Positions 44,990-54,215 are shown, numbered from the stretch's first letter. The stretch is DNA of 64,000 nucleotides from Lewinellaceae bacterium (GCA_024644235.1 JAHELJ010000013.1:1-64000), one strand, 5' to 3'. Made by a program: numbers and translations. Notes: generated from the letters alone by a model not told the origin.

Positions 44990-47953
44990 TTACCACTTTC
45001 GATCGAACAACGCCAACGGCCACTCCTCCAAGCCATCTAACTTGCTTGCTAATTGCCGCATCTGCTTGATTTCCAGCAAGGGGTAACCGTCGTCCAGCTC
45101 GACTTTTCCCGAAAGAAGATAGAAACCGCTGCCAGTGAAGGGAAACCGTTCCAGCTCAAGTGGGAAATGTACCGAATCAAAGTATTCTCCGTCTTGATCG
45201 ATCCAGGTAGCAAAACACATGTGCCGATTATTTTCCGTGGTGACTGGTTTTCGGATGACGAAGTAGCCTGTGATCTGTACCGATTTGCCTGCCATGGATG
45301 ATAACTCACGGGCACGGATGCCGTAGACCGGTCCCTCCAACAGGTGGAAAGGATCGGACAAGGTAAAACCCAGCAGCTCCAGCTCATCGAGAGGTTGCTG
45401 TTCTAGAATCTCCTTTCCATGGGGAGGCATCCACGTGTTGATGCGACCGGACCAGGGCATACAGAGCTGTCTGTCACCACCAGGCTTGTGACTTAGCCAT
45501 CGCAGAAGCACATCCCGTTTTGAGCAGCCGGTGAAGCGCGCCCCGCCGACCCGCACCGCAATCAACATCTGAGCTCTGGACAACGATAGTCGCTCGACCA
45601 GGTCCGTTAGGTCGCCGAATAATCCACCGGTCCTACGGGTATTTTCTAGTGAGGCATAGGCATTTCTGCGGAAGCCCTTCACATGCTTCCATCCCAGGAT
45701 AAGCTTGTTGACCTGTACTGACGTATCATATCTGCCATGTTGCAGGCAAGGTGGTTCCACCGCTATCCCCATCCGCCGAGCTTCGTGGACGTATACTTCC
45801 GTAGAGTAGAAGCCACCTTCGTTGTTGATTACGGCGGTGATAAACTCCAAAGGGTGATGCGCCTTTAAGTAGAGTGATTGCATGCTCTCCGCCGCATAGC
45901 TTGCCGAATGTGCTTTACAAAACGAATAGCCGCTGAAACTGGCAATCTGCCGCCACAACTCCTCGATAGTATCGGCCGGCATCCCCTTGGTTTGGCATCC
46001 CTCCTGGAATCGCGTGCGCAATTGTTGCAGCACTTCCAACGACTTTTCTTTGCCGGTCATCAAGCGTCGCAGCAGATCGGCATGACTGGCATCAAAGCCG
46101 GCAAGCACAGTCACCACCTTCATTACGTCTTCCTGGTAGACCATCACCCCGTAGGTGCCGGACAGCGCTTCTTGCAAGTCGGGATGGAGATACCGGGTAG
46201 ACTCAGTCCCCTGTCTTCTACGCAGGAAAGATCTCATCATTCCCGACTTGGCCACACCTGGCCGGATGATGGAAGTGGCAGCGACCAGGTCAAGATAGGA
46301 GCGGCACCGCATCTTTTGTAATAGACCACGCATGGCCGGAGATTCGATGTAGAAGCACCCAATGCATTCTCCCTGTGCCAGCAGGTTCAGGGTGGGCTTG
46401 TCTCGTTTCAAAGCATGCATATCGTGGATTTTCAGTTTGTGGCCACGGCGGTGCTCCACGAGCTGCACCGCCTCTTCGATATGTCCTAGCCCTCGCTGGC
46501 TCAATACATCAAACTTGTGAAAGCCCATCATCTCCGCATGATGCATGTCGCACTGTGAGATTGGGAGACCCTTCGGCATCATCTGTCGGGCGGTATAGCC
46601 ATCGATCGAATGAGAGGAAATAATCACTCCCCCACTGTGTATCGAGAGGTAGTTGGGCATCCCCTGCAGGTGTCTACCGTACCGAAAAATGAGTTGTGCA
46701 TCGGGATGAAGATTATCTTTCACGGGGTGTTGCACGATCTGATCGATTTCGCCTTTCGTTAACCCGAATACCTTGCCCAGTTCTCGTACGATCGACTTGC
46801 CTTTGAACGTGTTGTAGCTGGCAAGTAGGGCAGTGTGCTCCAGCCCATGTCGCTCAAAGAGATAGGCCAGTACTTTGTCACGGTGCTGCCAGCTGAAATC
46901 GATGTCAAAGTCGGGTGGTGCCGCCCTCTGGGGATTGAGGAATCGCTCGAAATGTAACCCCAGTTCCAGCGGCTCTACGTTAGTGATTCCCAGGCAGTAT
47001 GCTGCGAGAGAGTTGGCCCCACTGCCCCTGCCCACAAAAGGAAAACCTTGTGATCTGGCGTATCGCAGCATGTCCCAGGTGACCAGGTAGTAGGGAGCCA
47101 TACGGAGATCAGCGATGATCGCCAGCTCATGATCCAATCGCTGACTGGCTTCTCCTTGTTTCATGGCAGAATATCGATTCTTGAGTCCTGCCCGGCACAG
47201 CTGGTGAAGCATTTCTATATCCGACCGACTCGATTCGCTGAAGCTGGCTAGATTGGGATGACCACCTTTGGGCAATGCAGCCTCACAGCGATCCAGGAGC
47301 TTCCCGGTATTGGCAATTAATGGTGCGTAGTTGATCTTGAGCATTTCAATGGTGTCTTCCTCTAGCCAGGTAGAAGATGGACTTGCAAGCTGATCCCGTT
47401 GAAGCCGGGATAGAACGATCCCTTCGTCGATGCAGCGTAGCAGGCGATGGGTATGCCAGGAATGTCTGCCGGAGTGATTGATCGTGTGTAGGATGACCAC
47501 TTTGCTCAACTGAGAGGTATTCAATCTCTGGATGCGAGTAGGCAGGTCAGGTAAGCCAAATCCAACAAATTCGTGAGGCAGCAATTCCTCTAGGGGACAG
47601 GGGAGTTCGGGATAGATCGCAAAAATGTCCGGCAAGGCACTGAGCCTTTCGGGTAGGATGGCGCCACGGACGAGATGCCCACTAAGCAGTCGGTTGAGAC
47701 TTTCAAACCCGTTCGCGTTCCGACTCAGCCCTATGTATATCAATCTGCTTTTGGTCCTGAACTCGATTCCCAACACCGGCCGGATCCCCTGGCTCAAACA
47801 TAGCCTGGTGAATTCAGCTGAACAACTGGTGTTGTTGATGTCTGTCAAAGGTAGCACCTGTACGCCCCGGGCAGCTGCTTCAGTGACCAGCTGAATGGGA
47901 GAAAGGGTACCGTAGCGGAGGCTGAAGTGGGTATGCGTATTCAGATAAATCAT
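44990..47953 (-). CDS. DnaE-type DNA polymerase III alpha subunit, accessory (error-prone) class
   Basis: The 987-residue protein is a C-family polymerase, shorter than replicative DnaE (about 1,160 or more). In order: an N-terminal PHP domain (LNTHTHFSLRYG, LPLTDINN); the palm with VGRGSGANSLAAYCLGI and PPDFDIDF, holding catalytic Asp348 and Asp350; the fingers with the GEC-IGCFYIES-type segment; the helix-hairpin-helix region; and an OB fold near the C-terminus (GKSVQITGYFVIRKP). Length and the non-canonical PHP motif place it with the ImuC/DnaE2-like accessory polymerases used in translesion synthesis. It is divergent from an S24-type repressor gene with a palindromic operator between. imuA and imuB are not adjacent. 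Confidence 0.88.
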   Translation of the reverse strand: MIYLNTHTHFSLRYGTLSPIQLVTEAAARGVQVLPLTDINNTSCSAEFTRLCLSQGIRPVLGIEFRTKSRLIYIGLSRNANGFESLNRLLSGHLVRGAILPERLSALPDIFAIYPELPCPLEELLPHEFVGFGLPDLPTRIQRLNTSQLSKVVILHTINHSGRHSWHTHRLLRCIDEGIVLSRLQRDQLASPSSTWLEEDTIEMLKINYAPLIANTGKLLDRCEAALPKGGHPNLASFSESSRSDIEMLHQLCRAGLKNRYSAMKQGEASQRLDHELAIIADLRMAPYYLVTWDMLRYARSQGFPFVGRGSGANSLAAYCLGITNVEPLELGLHFERFLNPQRAAPPDFDIDFSWQHRDKVLAYLFERHGLEHTALLASYNTFKGKSIVRELGKVFGLTKGEIDQIVQHPVKDNLHPDAQLIFRYGRHLQGMPNYLSIHSGGVIISSHSIDGYTARQMMPKGLPISQCDMHHAEMMGFHKFDVLSQRGLGHIEEAVQLVEHRRGHKLKIHDMHALKRDKPTLNLLAQGECIGCFYIESPAMRGLLQKMRCRSYLDLVAATSIIRPGVAKSGMMRSFLRRRQGTESTRYLHPDLQEALSGTYGVMVYQEDVMKVVTVLAGFDASHADLLRRLMTGKEKSLEVLQQLRTRFQEGCQTKGMPADTIEELWRQIASFSGYSFCKAHSASYAAESMQSLYLKAHHPLEFITAVINNEGGFYSTEVYVHEARRMGIAVEPPCLQHGRYDTSVQVNKLILGWKHVKGFRRNAYASLENTRRTGGLFGDLTDLVERLSLSRAQMLIAVRVGGARFTGCSKRDVLLRWLSHKPGGDRQLCMPWSGRINTWMPPHGKEILEQQPLDELELLGFTLSDPFHLLEGPVYGIRARELSSMAGKSVQITGYFVIRKPVTTENNRHMCFATWIDQDGEYFDSVHFPLELERFPFTGSGFYLLSGKVELDDGYPLLEIKQMRQLASKLDGLEEWPLALFDRKW

Positions 47954-48011
47954 GTGCGTAATGAACGGTGAACAGCAAGTCCCGGCCCTTTTGAAGCAAA
48001 TGACGAAAATA

Positions 48012-48029
48012 TCGTCTAAATTTAGACGA
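48012..48029. promoter_or_regulatory. 18-bp perfect palindrome, predicted operator of the S24 repressor
   Basis: TCGTCTAAATTTAGACGA is a perfect palindrome lying 59 bp before the DnaE-type start and 71 bp before the repressor start. A third copy of the half-site, GACGA, lies at 48002-48006, in inverted orientation relative to TCGTC at 48012-48016. The placement in a divergent promoter beside a LexA-like gene suggests autoregulation and control of the polymerase. Confidence 0.65.
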
Positions 48030-48048
48030 AAAAGTTGACAATTTTACT

Positions 48049-48056
48049 TAAATTTG
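48049..48056 (+). promoter_or_regulatory. -7 promoter element for the S24 repressor gene
   Basis: TAAATTTG matches TAnnTTTG and lies 44 bp before the ATG at 48100 and 20 bp after the palindrome. No TTTG is at the right spacing. A TTGACA-N16-TATATT pattern at 48035-48062 resembles the sigma-70 consensus of other phyla but is not the usual form here. Confidence 0.35.
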
Positions 48057-48099
48057 TATATTGAAGGGAACATTTCTGGATTTAACTCAATTGAATGTC

Positions 48100-48855
48100 A
48101 TGTTTGCAGAAAACCTGAAATACTTACGGAAGCAGGAGGGATTGTCTCAGCAGGAACTGGCCGATGAACTGCAGATACCCAGGTCGACGCTGGGCGATTA
48201 CGAGCGGTCGCATACAGAGCCTAACATGGAGATGCTGCGCAAACTGGCAACTCGTTTTGAGGTAACTCTGGACCAATTGCTAATCCATCGGCTCAGCGAT
48301 CAGGAGTTGGAGATCGTTCGCTCTGATGATCTGCGAGTGCTGGCGATATCAGTAGATAGCGAGAACCGGCAGAATATTGAGTTGGTGGAATCCAAGGCAG
48401 CAGCGGGATATCTTACCAGTTTTGGTGATCCGGAATTTATTAAGGAGCTGCCCAAACTCTATTTCCCAAATATTCCTCAGGGGACCTACCGGGCATTTGA
48501 GATTCAGGGCGATAGTATGTTGCCCATGCCTCCTGGATCTATCGTGATCTGCTCCTACGTTGAGCGGCTGGAGGATCTCAAAAATGATCGAAGCTATGTA
48601 ATAGCCACTCAGGTGGACGGTATCGTCTATAAACGGATACTGCTTAATCCTGATGGCCAGTCACTCACGGCGGTTTCGGACAACCCGGTATATCCGCCAT
48701 TCCGGATCCCCTATGGGGAGCTAGCCGAAATCTGGGAATACTATGCACATCTCAGCTTCACAGATGTTAAGGCTTCGGCTGCCGATGCACTAGAGGATAA
48801 GATTAATGATATTCAACAGAAGGTCAATCACCTTCATCGGCGAATGACAGCTTGA
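48100..48855 (+). CDS. XRE-family LexA-like repressor with S24 autoprotease domain
   Basis: The ATG at 48100 (MFAENLKYLRKQEGLSQQEL) gives 251 residues; an upstream TTG at 48061 overlaps the promoter region. The N-terminal XRE helix-turn-helix (LSQQELADELQIPRSTLGDYE) is followed by an S24/LexA peptidase domain. A probable self-cleavage bond is Ala102-Gly103 in KAAAGYL, with the serine nucleophile Ser139 in GDSMLPM and the lysine Lys178 in GIVYKRIL. By analogy with LexA and phage repressors, activated RecA would trigger cleavage and derepress the target genes. The likely targets are this gene and the divergent DnaE-type polymerase. The C-terminal end is a short coiled coil. Confidence 0.9.
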   Translation: MFAENLKYLRKQEGLSQQELADELQIPRSTLGDYERSHTEPNMEMLRKLATRFEVTLDQLLIHRLSDQELEIVRSDDLRVLAISVDSENRQNIELVESKAAAGYLTSFGDPEFIKELPKLYFPNIPQGTYRAFEIQGDSMLPMPPGSIVICSYVERLEDLKNDRSYVIATQVDGIVYKRILLNPDGQSLTAVSDNPVYPPFRIPYGELAEIWEYYAHLSFTDVKASAADALEDKINDIQQKVNHLHRRMTA

Positions 48856-48880
48856 TTTACAACCCACAAAAATTCATAAG

Positions 48881-49246
48881 ATGACCTACTTGCAAAAAGC
48901 AATGGACCTGCAACGTATGATCGGAGAGGGAAAGCTCATGGATGCCTTCGAAAAGTACTATGATGATAACGTAGTTGTGGTAGAAGCCACCGGAGACACC
49001 CGCACAGGAAAAGATGTGCAGCGCAAAGCCATCCAAGATTGGATGGGCATGATCAAGGAAGCCCATGGAGGTGGAGTAGGAGCTATCACTTCCAATGAAG
49101 CGGCAGGGGTAACCTGTGCTGAATCTTGGGTGGATATCACCTTTCAGGATGGCAACAGGGTGAAGATGGAAGAGGTGGCTGTACAAAAATGGGAAGGGGA
49201 CAAGATCGTACACGAAAGATTTTATTACAACATGCCTGGGACCTGA
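48881..49246 (+). CDS. SnoaL-like / NTF2-fold protein
   Basis: This small 121-residue protein resembles the SnoaL-like polyketide-cyclase fold family: an N-terminal helix (AMDLQRMIGEGKLMDAFEKYY), then DDNVVVVEATGDTRTGK and the closing strand VAVQKWEGDKIVHERFYYN. Members bind or isomerise small molecules, but most have no known function. It starts 25 bp after the S24 repressor gene on the same strand and may be cotranscribed with it; no link to DNA repair is evident. Confidence 0.75.
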   Translation: MTYLQKAMDLQRMIGEGKLMDAFEKYYDDNVVVVEATGDTRTGKDVQRKAIQDWMGMIKEAHGGGVGAITSNEAAGVTCAESWVDITFQDGNRVKMEEVAVQKWEGDKIVHERFYYNMPGT

Positions 49247-49304
49247 CCGGCAATATTACGTTCCGGACTAGCGTGATCAGGTGCTCAATCTATTCAAATG
49301 GCTC

Positions 49305-50717
49305 TTAAGGAACCCGGACTAGGATCCAGCCATCTGCAAAAGAGGCTACCGTATCCGTCTTGATGTGAGATTGAATGTGATTCCAGTTTAGCATCACAGG
49401 AGAGGCATTCCATTGGCTGCTGAATTGTTGAGGATTGAATAAGATGAGAGATTCCGCAGGGTAAGTTTCGTAAAACTGGTGATGCAGCGAGTGAACTTCA
49501 TGATGGCTTTCCAAACCAATGAGTGCTTGCTGGATGCCAAAGGTGTAGATTGCTGTCGAAGTCATCTTTTCTAAGGTTTGGAAAATGGATTTTTCCAACC
49601 GATGAAGATGAAAGGGTGTTGAGAATGCTCTGATTGACAATGCAAATTGGATCGGGACCAGAGCAGCTATGATAAGGAAGCGCCAGCGAATTTTGGCTAA
49701 CCGAACAAGTTTAGAAAACCCAGGGTAGCTGATCAAGACGGAAAGTGGAAGTAAAGGCATCAGGTATCTAAGATTCTGTTCCGGGGTACCAGCAAGGAAG
49801 AGGGCATATAAAAGGATAGATGTGGACACTATCTTGTTGAAGCCCGACCGGAAAAGGTGAGGAGTTGCTAGTAGAGCAATACCAATCCACCAACAGAAAC
49901 CCGGGTGCCATAGCCAAGCAGTGACGTGAATGAAGTTTGGTAGAGAATAGTTCAAAATACCGTTGGCAGATTCAAAGCTGCTACGAAATAAATTGGCAAT
50001 ACTCCAGTCTGATAGAAAATGATGATCAGTCAGCCCAAACCGGAAATCGGTTTTGAAGATCATAGTAGGCAAGGCTCCCAGGATTAAACCTAAAAGTAGG
50101 TATGAAGTGGAGTAAACATTTTTCTTTTTGAGTAATTCAAAGAGAGGCAGAAAGCAGAAGGGAATGATCAAAAAGGCGTATCCATAGCGGGTGAAGACCG
50201 CCAGAGAGAAAGAGAAGGCCGCTAGAAACAAATGGCGTCTTTGCAAAGTGGATCTACCCAGGAGGCTGTAGTAGATGCCTATAGAAAATAAGCTCATCGC
50301 CAGTAAATCAGACATCGCCAGGGTAGAAGCACGAATCATCCAAGCACTAAGGGTTATCGACAGTACCACGAACAACCCAGAAATGTGTGCTTTGGGTAGA
50401 AGCAGCCGTATTGATTTACAGATGAAAACGCCAGTGGCGATGAGTGACGCCGCTGAAGCCAACTGCAGAGAAAAGCTGATATCATGAATCACGAAATCCA
50501 TCAAGGCAGCGAGCAACGGATAGTTTACGGGCCAAAAAAAAGTGCCGGCATCCGCTCCCCTAATAATGGCGTCTTTAACAGAGTTGGTATAGCGGAGGTA
50601 TTCGTAGGCATCCTGGCCGTATAATCCGTTGAATCCGAAGCCAAGTCGGACAACTCCCAAATACAAAAGTGGAAGTAGCCAAAGACAGTACCGGGCTATT
50701 TTCTCAACACGATCCAT
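49305..50717 (-). CDS. GT-C type membrane glycosyltransferase-like protein
   Basis: The 470-residue protein is highly hydrophobic, with about ten membrane helices. Its first loop, YGQDAYEYLRYTNSV, has the acidic residue after helix 1 that is typical of ArnT/PMT-type GT-C glycosyltransferases using polyprenyl-phosphate sugars. I see no other family-defining motif, so donor and acceptor are unknown. It overlaps the methyltransferase gene by 22 bp and is the last gene of a three-gene minus-strand unit with a radical SAM protein at its head. Confidence 0.68.
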   Translation of the reverse strand: MDRVEKIARYCLWLLPLLYLGVVRLGFGFNGLYGQDAYEYLRYTNSVKDAIIRGADAGTFFWPVNYPLLAALMDFVIHDISFSLQLASAASLIATGVFICKSIRLLLPKAHISGLFVVLSITLSAWMIRASTLAMSDLLAMSLFSIGIYYSLLGRSTLQRRHLFLAAFSFSLAVFTRYGYAFLIIPFCFLPLFELLKKKNVYSTSYLLLGLILGALPTMIFKTDFRFGLTDHHFLSDWSIANLFRSSFESANGILNYSLPNFIHVTAWLWHPGFCWWIGIALLATPHLFRSGFNKIVSTSILLYALFLAGTPEQNLRYLMPLLPLSVLISYPGFSKLVRLAKIRWRFLIIAALVPIQFALSIRAFSTPFHLHRLEKSIFQTLEKMTSTAIYTFGIQQALIGLESHHEVHSLHHQFYETYPAESLILFNPQQFSSQWNASPVMLNWNHIQSHIKTDTVASFADGWILVRVP

Positions 50718-51475
50718 GGAAATCTGAAAGCCGGTTTCCGTCTGAAAAGGGAGCTAAAAAAGGAAATCTTATCTGGTGGACTCAAGATACTCAGCTGGTA
50801 TTGCTCCAACTCTGCCAAGTGGTGGTGAAAGTAAAGTGGTATCATCTCCGGTGCAAACTCCCGGTAATAATTCGTTGTCCGCTCGGATGCTTCCCTGGCG
50901 GCCTCAGCATCAGGATAGATTGGGGAATCAATGATATGAACTTCACCATCCGCCGATAAAAGATGCCATAGTTTGTCCAGGAGTGATTTGAGATCGGCAA
51001 AATACTGTATACTACTCGCAAATAGTATCAGGTCAAATTGAAAAGGTGGTGACCAGTCCAGGTTTACAATATTACCTGAGACGAAGATAGGATCTTCAAA
51101 CAACCGGGATGCCTGATGCAGTTCGTGAAGATTGACGTCTAGACCCACTACGGTTGCCAAACAACTTATTTGGTTGGTCAACCAGCCGTTGCCACAGCCA
51201 ATATCTAAAATCAGGGGAGCTGGCAAATGGGATATGTGCTCCAAAAGACGTAATGTGCTGGCCTTACGCACTTGCCATTCCTTTTCCAGCGGATGGCCAG
51301 TTGGGACATCGGGCAGCTGAGTGACTACATCATCCTCATAGACCCGGCCCTCATGACTTCTGGTGTTGATGTATGTGTTTTCAAAGGTGCCGTTTACCGG
51401 TCCAATACGGAAGACACCCATGTCGATGGGAAATGAACTGAACCATTCCCTTATGTTAGCCTTGTCTTTTCCCAT
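50696..51475 (-). CDS. Class I SAM-dependent methyltransferase
   Basis: The 259-residue protein has the SAM-binding motif I ILDIGCGNGWLTNQIS, an acidic residue at the end of strand 2 (VVGLDVN), and the motif FDLILFASSIQYFADLKSLL, where a catalytic-site loop usually lies. Methyltransferases of this type act on small molecules, lipids or sugars. It is sandwiched, with overlaps of 22-25 bp on both sides, between a GT-C membrane protein and a B12-type radical SAM protein, so the three products probably work on the same glycan or lipid. Confidence 0.88.
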   Translation of the reverse strand: MGKDKANIREWFSSFPIDMGVFRIGPVNGTFENTYINTRSHEGRVYEDDVVTQLPDVPTGHPLEKEWQVRKASTLRLLEHISHLPAPLILDIGCGNGWLTNQISCLATVVGLDVNLHELHQASRLFEDPIFVSGNIVNLDWSPPFQFDLILFASSIQYFADLKSLLDKLWHLLSADGEVHIIDSPIYPDAEAAREASERTTNYYREFAPEMIPLYFHHHLAELEQYQLSILSPPDKISFFSSLFRRKPAFRFPWIVLRK

Positions 51476-52839
51476 TGCATCCCTATTCTAGCCAAAAAAG
51501 ATATTGATAGGTGCCACCACCAGCGATAATGCACCCAAGGGGTATATTTACCACACTCAACTGCATGAACGACGTATCGAACTGCATGATCGTAATAATT
51601 ACGCGAATAAGCTCTCTCAAATGATATCTCCCTATCAGTTTCCTCTTCCCACTGAGCCTGTGGTCTTTCTTCCCTGACGACTTCACGGTGCATCGCAGTG
51701 CCATTAATAGGATACGCTATGGTAATGGTGAAGTGATTTGGATTAGAATTGCGGAGGTATTCAACAGTCTGAAGGATATCACCCTCGGTTTCACCAGGAT
51801 AACCCAGCATGATGAAAGTACCAGCCTCAACGCCATGTGCCCTGGTGGATCGAATCATCTCCGAAACATGCTGCACATTCACCCTTCGATCCATCAGATC
51901 GATCACTTTCTGTGAACCGCTCTCCGCCCCTATCCAAATTCTAAAGCATCCCATTTTCTTCAATTGCCGTATAACATCTTCATTCAAACGATCAGCCCGG
52001 GTGATACATTCAAATTGAATAGTTACAGACTGTCGCTGCAGCTCCTCTTCAAAAGTGTCAAGCCATTTGTGACTGATCGAAAAGACATCGTCCACAAACC
52101 AAAAACGATTTACCTCGTATGTGTCGATCAATGATTTTAACTCATTCACTACTGACTTACCTGATCTGCGGCGGTAGCTTTGCCCATATACTGCCGTGCT
52201 GCACCACTTGCAGGTGTATGGGCAACCCCTCTGGGTACTCACAGAAATAGAAGCATAACCGTGATGCATTCTCCAACTGTCCAGGTAGAGGTTGAGATTA
52301 ATACCCTCCCGATTGGGTACTGGCAAGGAGTCCAAATCTTTGATCTTCGATCGGCCTGGGCTTTTGCACAGCGTGCCATTGGCATCTAACCAGGCAATAC
52401 CTTTGATGTTTTGGAGATCTTTTGTTTCAAGTTTAAGTAGAGCTTTAGAGAGCTCGAACATTGTGATTTCACCTTCGCCAAGCACGACAAAGTGAGCACC
52501 TGATTGAAGGTATCGATTGATATTGTAGGTTGTGTCCGGCCCACCGATGACAATTTTTGCATGTGGAAGATTCTTGCGAATCCACTTGATCATTTGCACG
52601 ATTCTGATCTTGGTCATCAGATTGGAATAAAGACCAATAACGTTTGGGGAATTGGTGATCAAAAAGTTTTTCCATGCCTGATAGGATGCAAAGGTGGTAT
52701 CAAAGACTTGGTTGGATATCCCGTTGGATTGCAGGTAGGCAGAGATATATAGTAGACCCAAGGGAGGGTACGGTCGCATTATCTTCTGCTCTTTGGAGTC
52801 TTCCTCGAGAAAATAGCCATGCGACAGTACGATCTGCAT
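51451..52839 (-). CDS. B12-binding-type radical SAM protein (first copy)
   Basis: The 462-residue protein has the class B layout: an N-terminal Rossmann-like cobalamin-type domain (residues about 1-140; IVIGGPDTTYNINRYLQSGA and VVLGEGEI) and a radical SAM core with the [4Fe-4S] ligands Cys206, Cys210 and Cys213 in GCPYTCKWCS, then FWFVDDVF and IWIGAESGSQKVIDLM. The base-on cobalamin motif DxHxxG is not seen. Members perform methylations and rearrangements on unreactive carbons. A related protein is encoded at 58843-60258. Only 26 bp separate its start from that of the divergent O-antigen-ligase-like gene. Confidence 0.88.
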   Translation of the reverse strand: MQIVLSHGYFLEEDSKEQKIMRPYPPLGLLYISAYLQSNGISNQVFDTTFASYQAWKNFLITNSPNVIGLYSNLMTKIRIVQMIKWIRKNLPHAKIVIGGPDTTYNINRYLQSGAHFVVLGEGEITMFELSKALLKLETKDLQNIKGIAWLDANGTLCKSPGRSKIKDLDSLPVPNREGINLNLYLDSWRMHHGYASISVSTQRGCPYTCKWCSTAVYGQSYRRRSGKSVVNELKSLIDTYEVNRFWFVDDVFSISHKWLDTFEEELQRQSVTIQFECITRADRLNEDVIRQLKKMGCFRIWIGAESGSQKVIDLMDRRVNVQHVSEMIRSTRAHGVEAGTFIMLGYPGETEGDILQTVEYLRNSNPNHFTITIAYPINGTAMHREVVREERPQAQWEEETDREISFERAYSRNYYDHAVRYVVHAVECGKYTPWVHYRWWWHLSISFLARIGMQWEKTRLT

Positions 52840-52865
52840 AATTCAAATTATTCCTTTTGGAGCGG

Positions 52866-54215
52866 ATGAGAAAACTTTTCTCTTTAATTTCAGACAAGTC
52901 CAAATTAGGGGATACGGAGCGTATGGTTCAACGAGCATTATTTCCAATCCTTCTTCTCACTTCAATTTCTTTGCCCTTTGCCATCGAGGTCGGTCTGGCT
53001 GCTCATAGGATTACCGTGCCACTAGAACTGCTGCTCGCTCTAGCATCCATTAGCATTGGGGTTGCCACCCTGAAATCTTATAAGAAGTTGTGGACTTCTA
53101 TTGACAGGCCTTTGTTTTTGATTTGTCTTTCATTGGTTCTGTGGCTTGTGGTTACGAGCCTGACATCTGTGCGTCCAGGCATCTCGCTCAAATCGACCCT
53201 TGTAGAGGTTGTGCATTGGTGGGTGTTTTATATTGGCATCTTTCTGATTTTCATGACGCGAAATAGAAAAGGGGTGTTTCAACTGCTCTCGGCTCTGTCG
53301 ATCTCAATGGGAATTGTTGTCATCTATACCTGGTTCCATCACAGTATGCATGGATTCCGGCCCAACACGGCGCAGATCGCCGCTCTGCCGTTTCTGAAAG
53401 ACCATACTCTTTACGGAGCATGTTTTGCCATGATGGTACCCTGGAATATCTGGCTGGCTTTTTATTGGCGGCACAGAAATAGAACGCTCTTCCAAGGCTA
53501 TATCATTTTCACAATTGTATTGTTAATAGCTGTCTTTCTATCGTTCTCCCGGGTAGCCTGGATTGGTCTGATCGGAGCGTCAATCATTCTATCGTTGTTT
53601 AGTCAAAAATGGAAGCTTGCCATCATGGGATTGGTGATCCTAGGAGGGTTGTTATTGATGTTAGCCAACTCGGGAGATTATCGATCTACACGGGCAGATG
53701 GTATACTGCCCTTTATGGCCGGGATGTCTTCCTTCGATAAGGACGTAAGTGTAAGAGAGCGATTAAACCGGTATAAGTCGGCTATTAGAATGAGTCAGGT
53801 CCGTCCCTGGTTTGGATTTGGTCCGGGTACCTATCAATTTGAATATCATACCTATCAAAAGAAGGAAGAAATGACTCGCATCAGCTCTACTGAACCAGTT
53901 CATGATATTTCTGGTAGAGGGGGTAGTACACACTCCGAATATCTAAAAGCACTCGCTGAAACCGGATTTCCGGGAATGATCATTTGGATTGCCATATTGG
54001 CATTTGGTCTATTACGATCCCGATCATCTCGGAATGAGCATGCCGAACATAAAACTCTGATGTTAGCCTGTCGTACGAGTCTATTGATCTATTTAGTCAT
54101 AAGCATTTTCAACAACTTCATCCACGAAGGCATAATGGCCTTCTTCTTCTGGCTCCCTCTTGCTTTGATCACCCTGTTGCAACCGGTCACTCACGAAGGA
54201 CGAGCAGCCGGGTGA
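52866..54215 (+). CDS. O-antigen ligase-like membrane protein
   Basis: The 449-residue protein has about eleven membrane helices and a long periplasmic loop between late helices (residues about 290-370), where WFGFGPGTYQFEYH and STHSEYLKALAETGFPGM match the Wzy_C/WaaL family. Such proteins join a polysaccharide to lipid A-core or to a protein, or polymerise repeat units. The ATG at 52866 is preferred over a TTG at 52857. Its end overlaps the end of the convergent SprB-repeat gene by 29 bp. A second member is encoded at 56003-57802. Confidence 0.85.
   Translation: MRKLFSLISDKSKLGDTERMVQRALFPILLLTSISLPFAIEVGLAAHRITVPLELLLALASISIGVATLKSYKKLWTSIDRPLFLICLSLVLWLVVTSLTSVRPGISLKSTLVEVVHWWVFYIGIFLIFMTRNRKGVFQLLSALSISMGIVVIYTWFHHSMHGFRPNTAQIAALPFLKDHTLYGACFAMMVPWNIWLAFYWRHRNRTLFQGYIIFTIVLLIAVFLSFSRVAWIGLIGASIILSLFSQKWKLAIMGLVILGGLLLMLANSGDYRSTRADGILPFMAGMSSFDKDVSVRERLNRYKSAIRMSQVRPWFGFGPGTYQFEYHTYQKKEEMTRISSTEPVHDISGRGGSTHSEYLKALAETGFPGMIIWIAILAFGLLRSRSSRNEHAEHKTLMLACRTSLLIYLVISIFNNFIHEGIMAFFFWLPLALITLLQPVTHEGRAAG

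Noticed and set aside
48035-48062. Classic TTGACA-N16-TATATT promoter
   Set aside because: The Bacteroidota primary sigma factor does not normally use this form, and a TAnnTTTG box lies in the same place; the match is probably chance.
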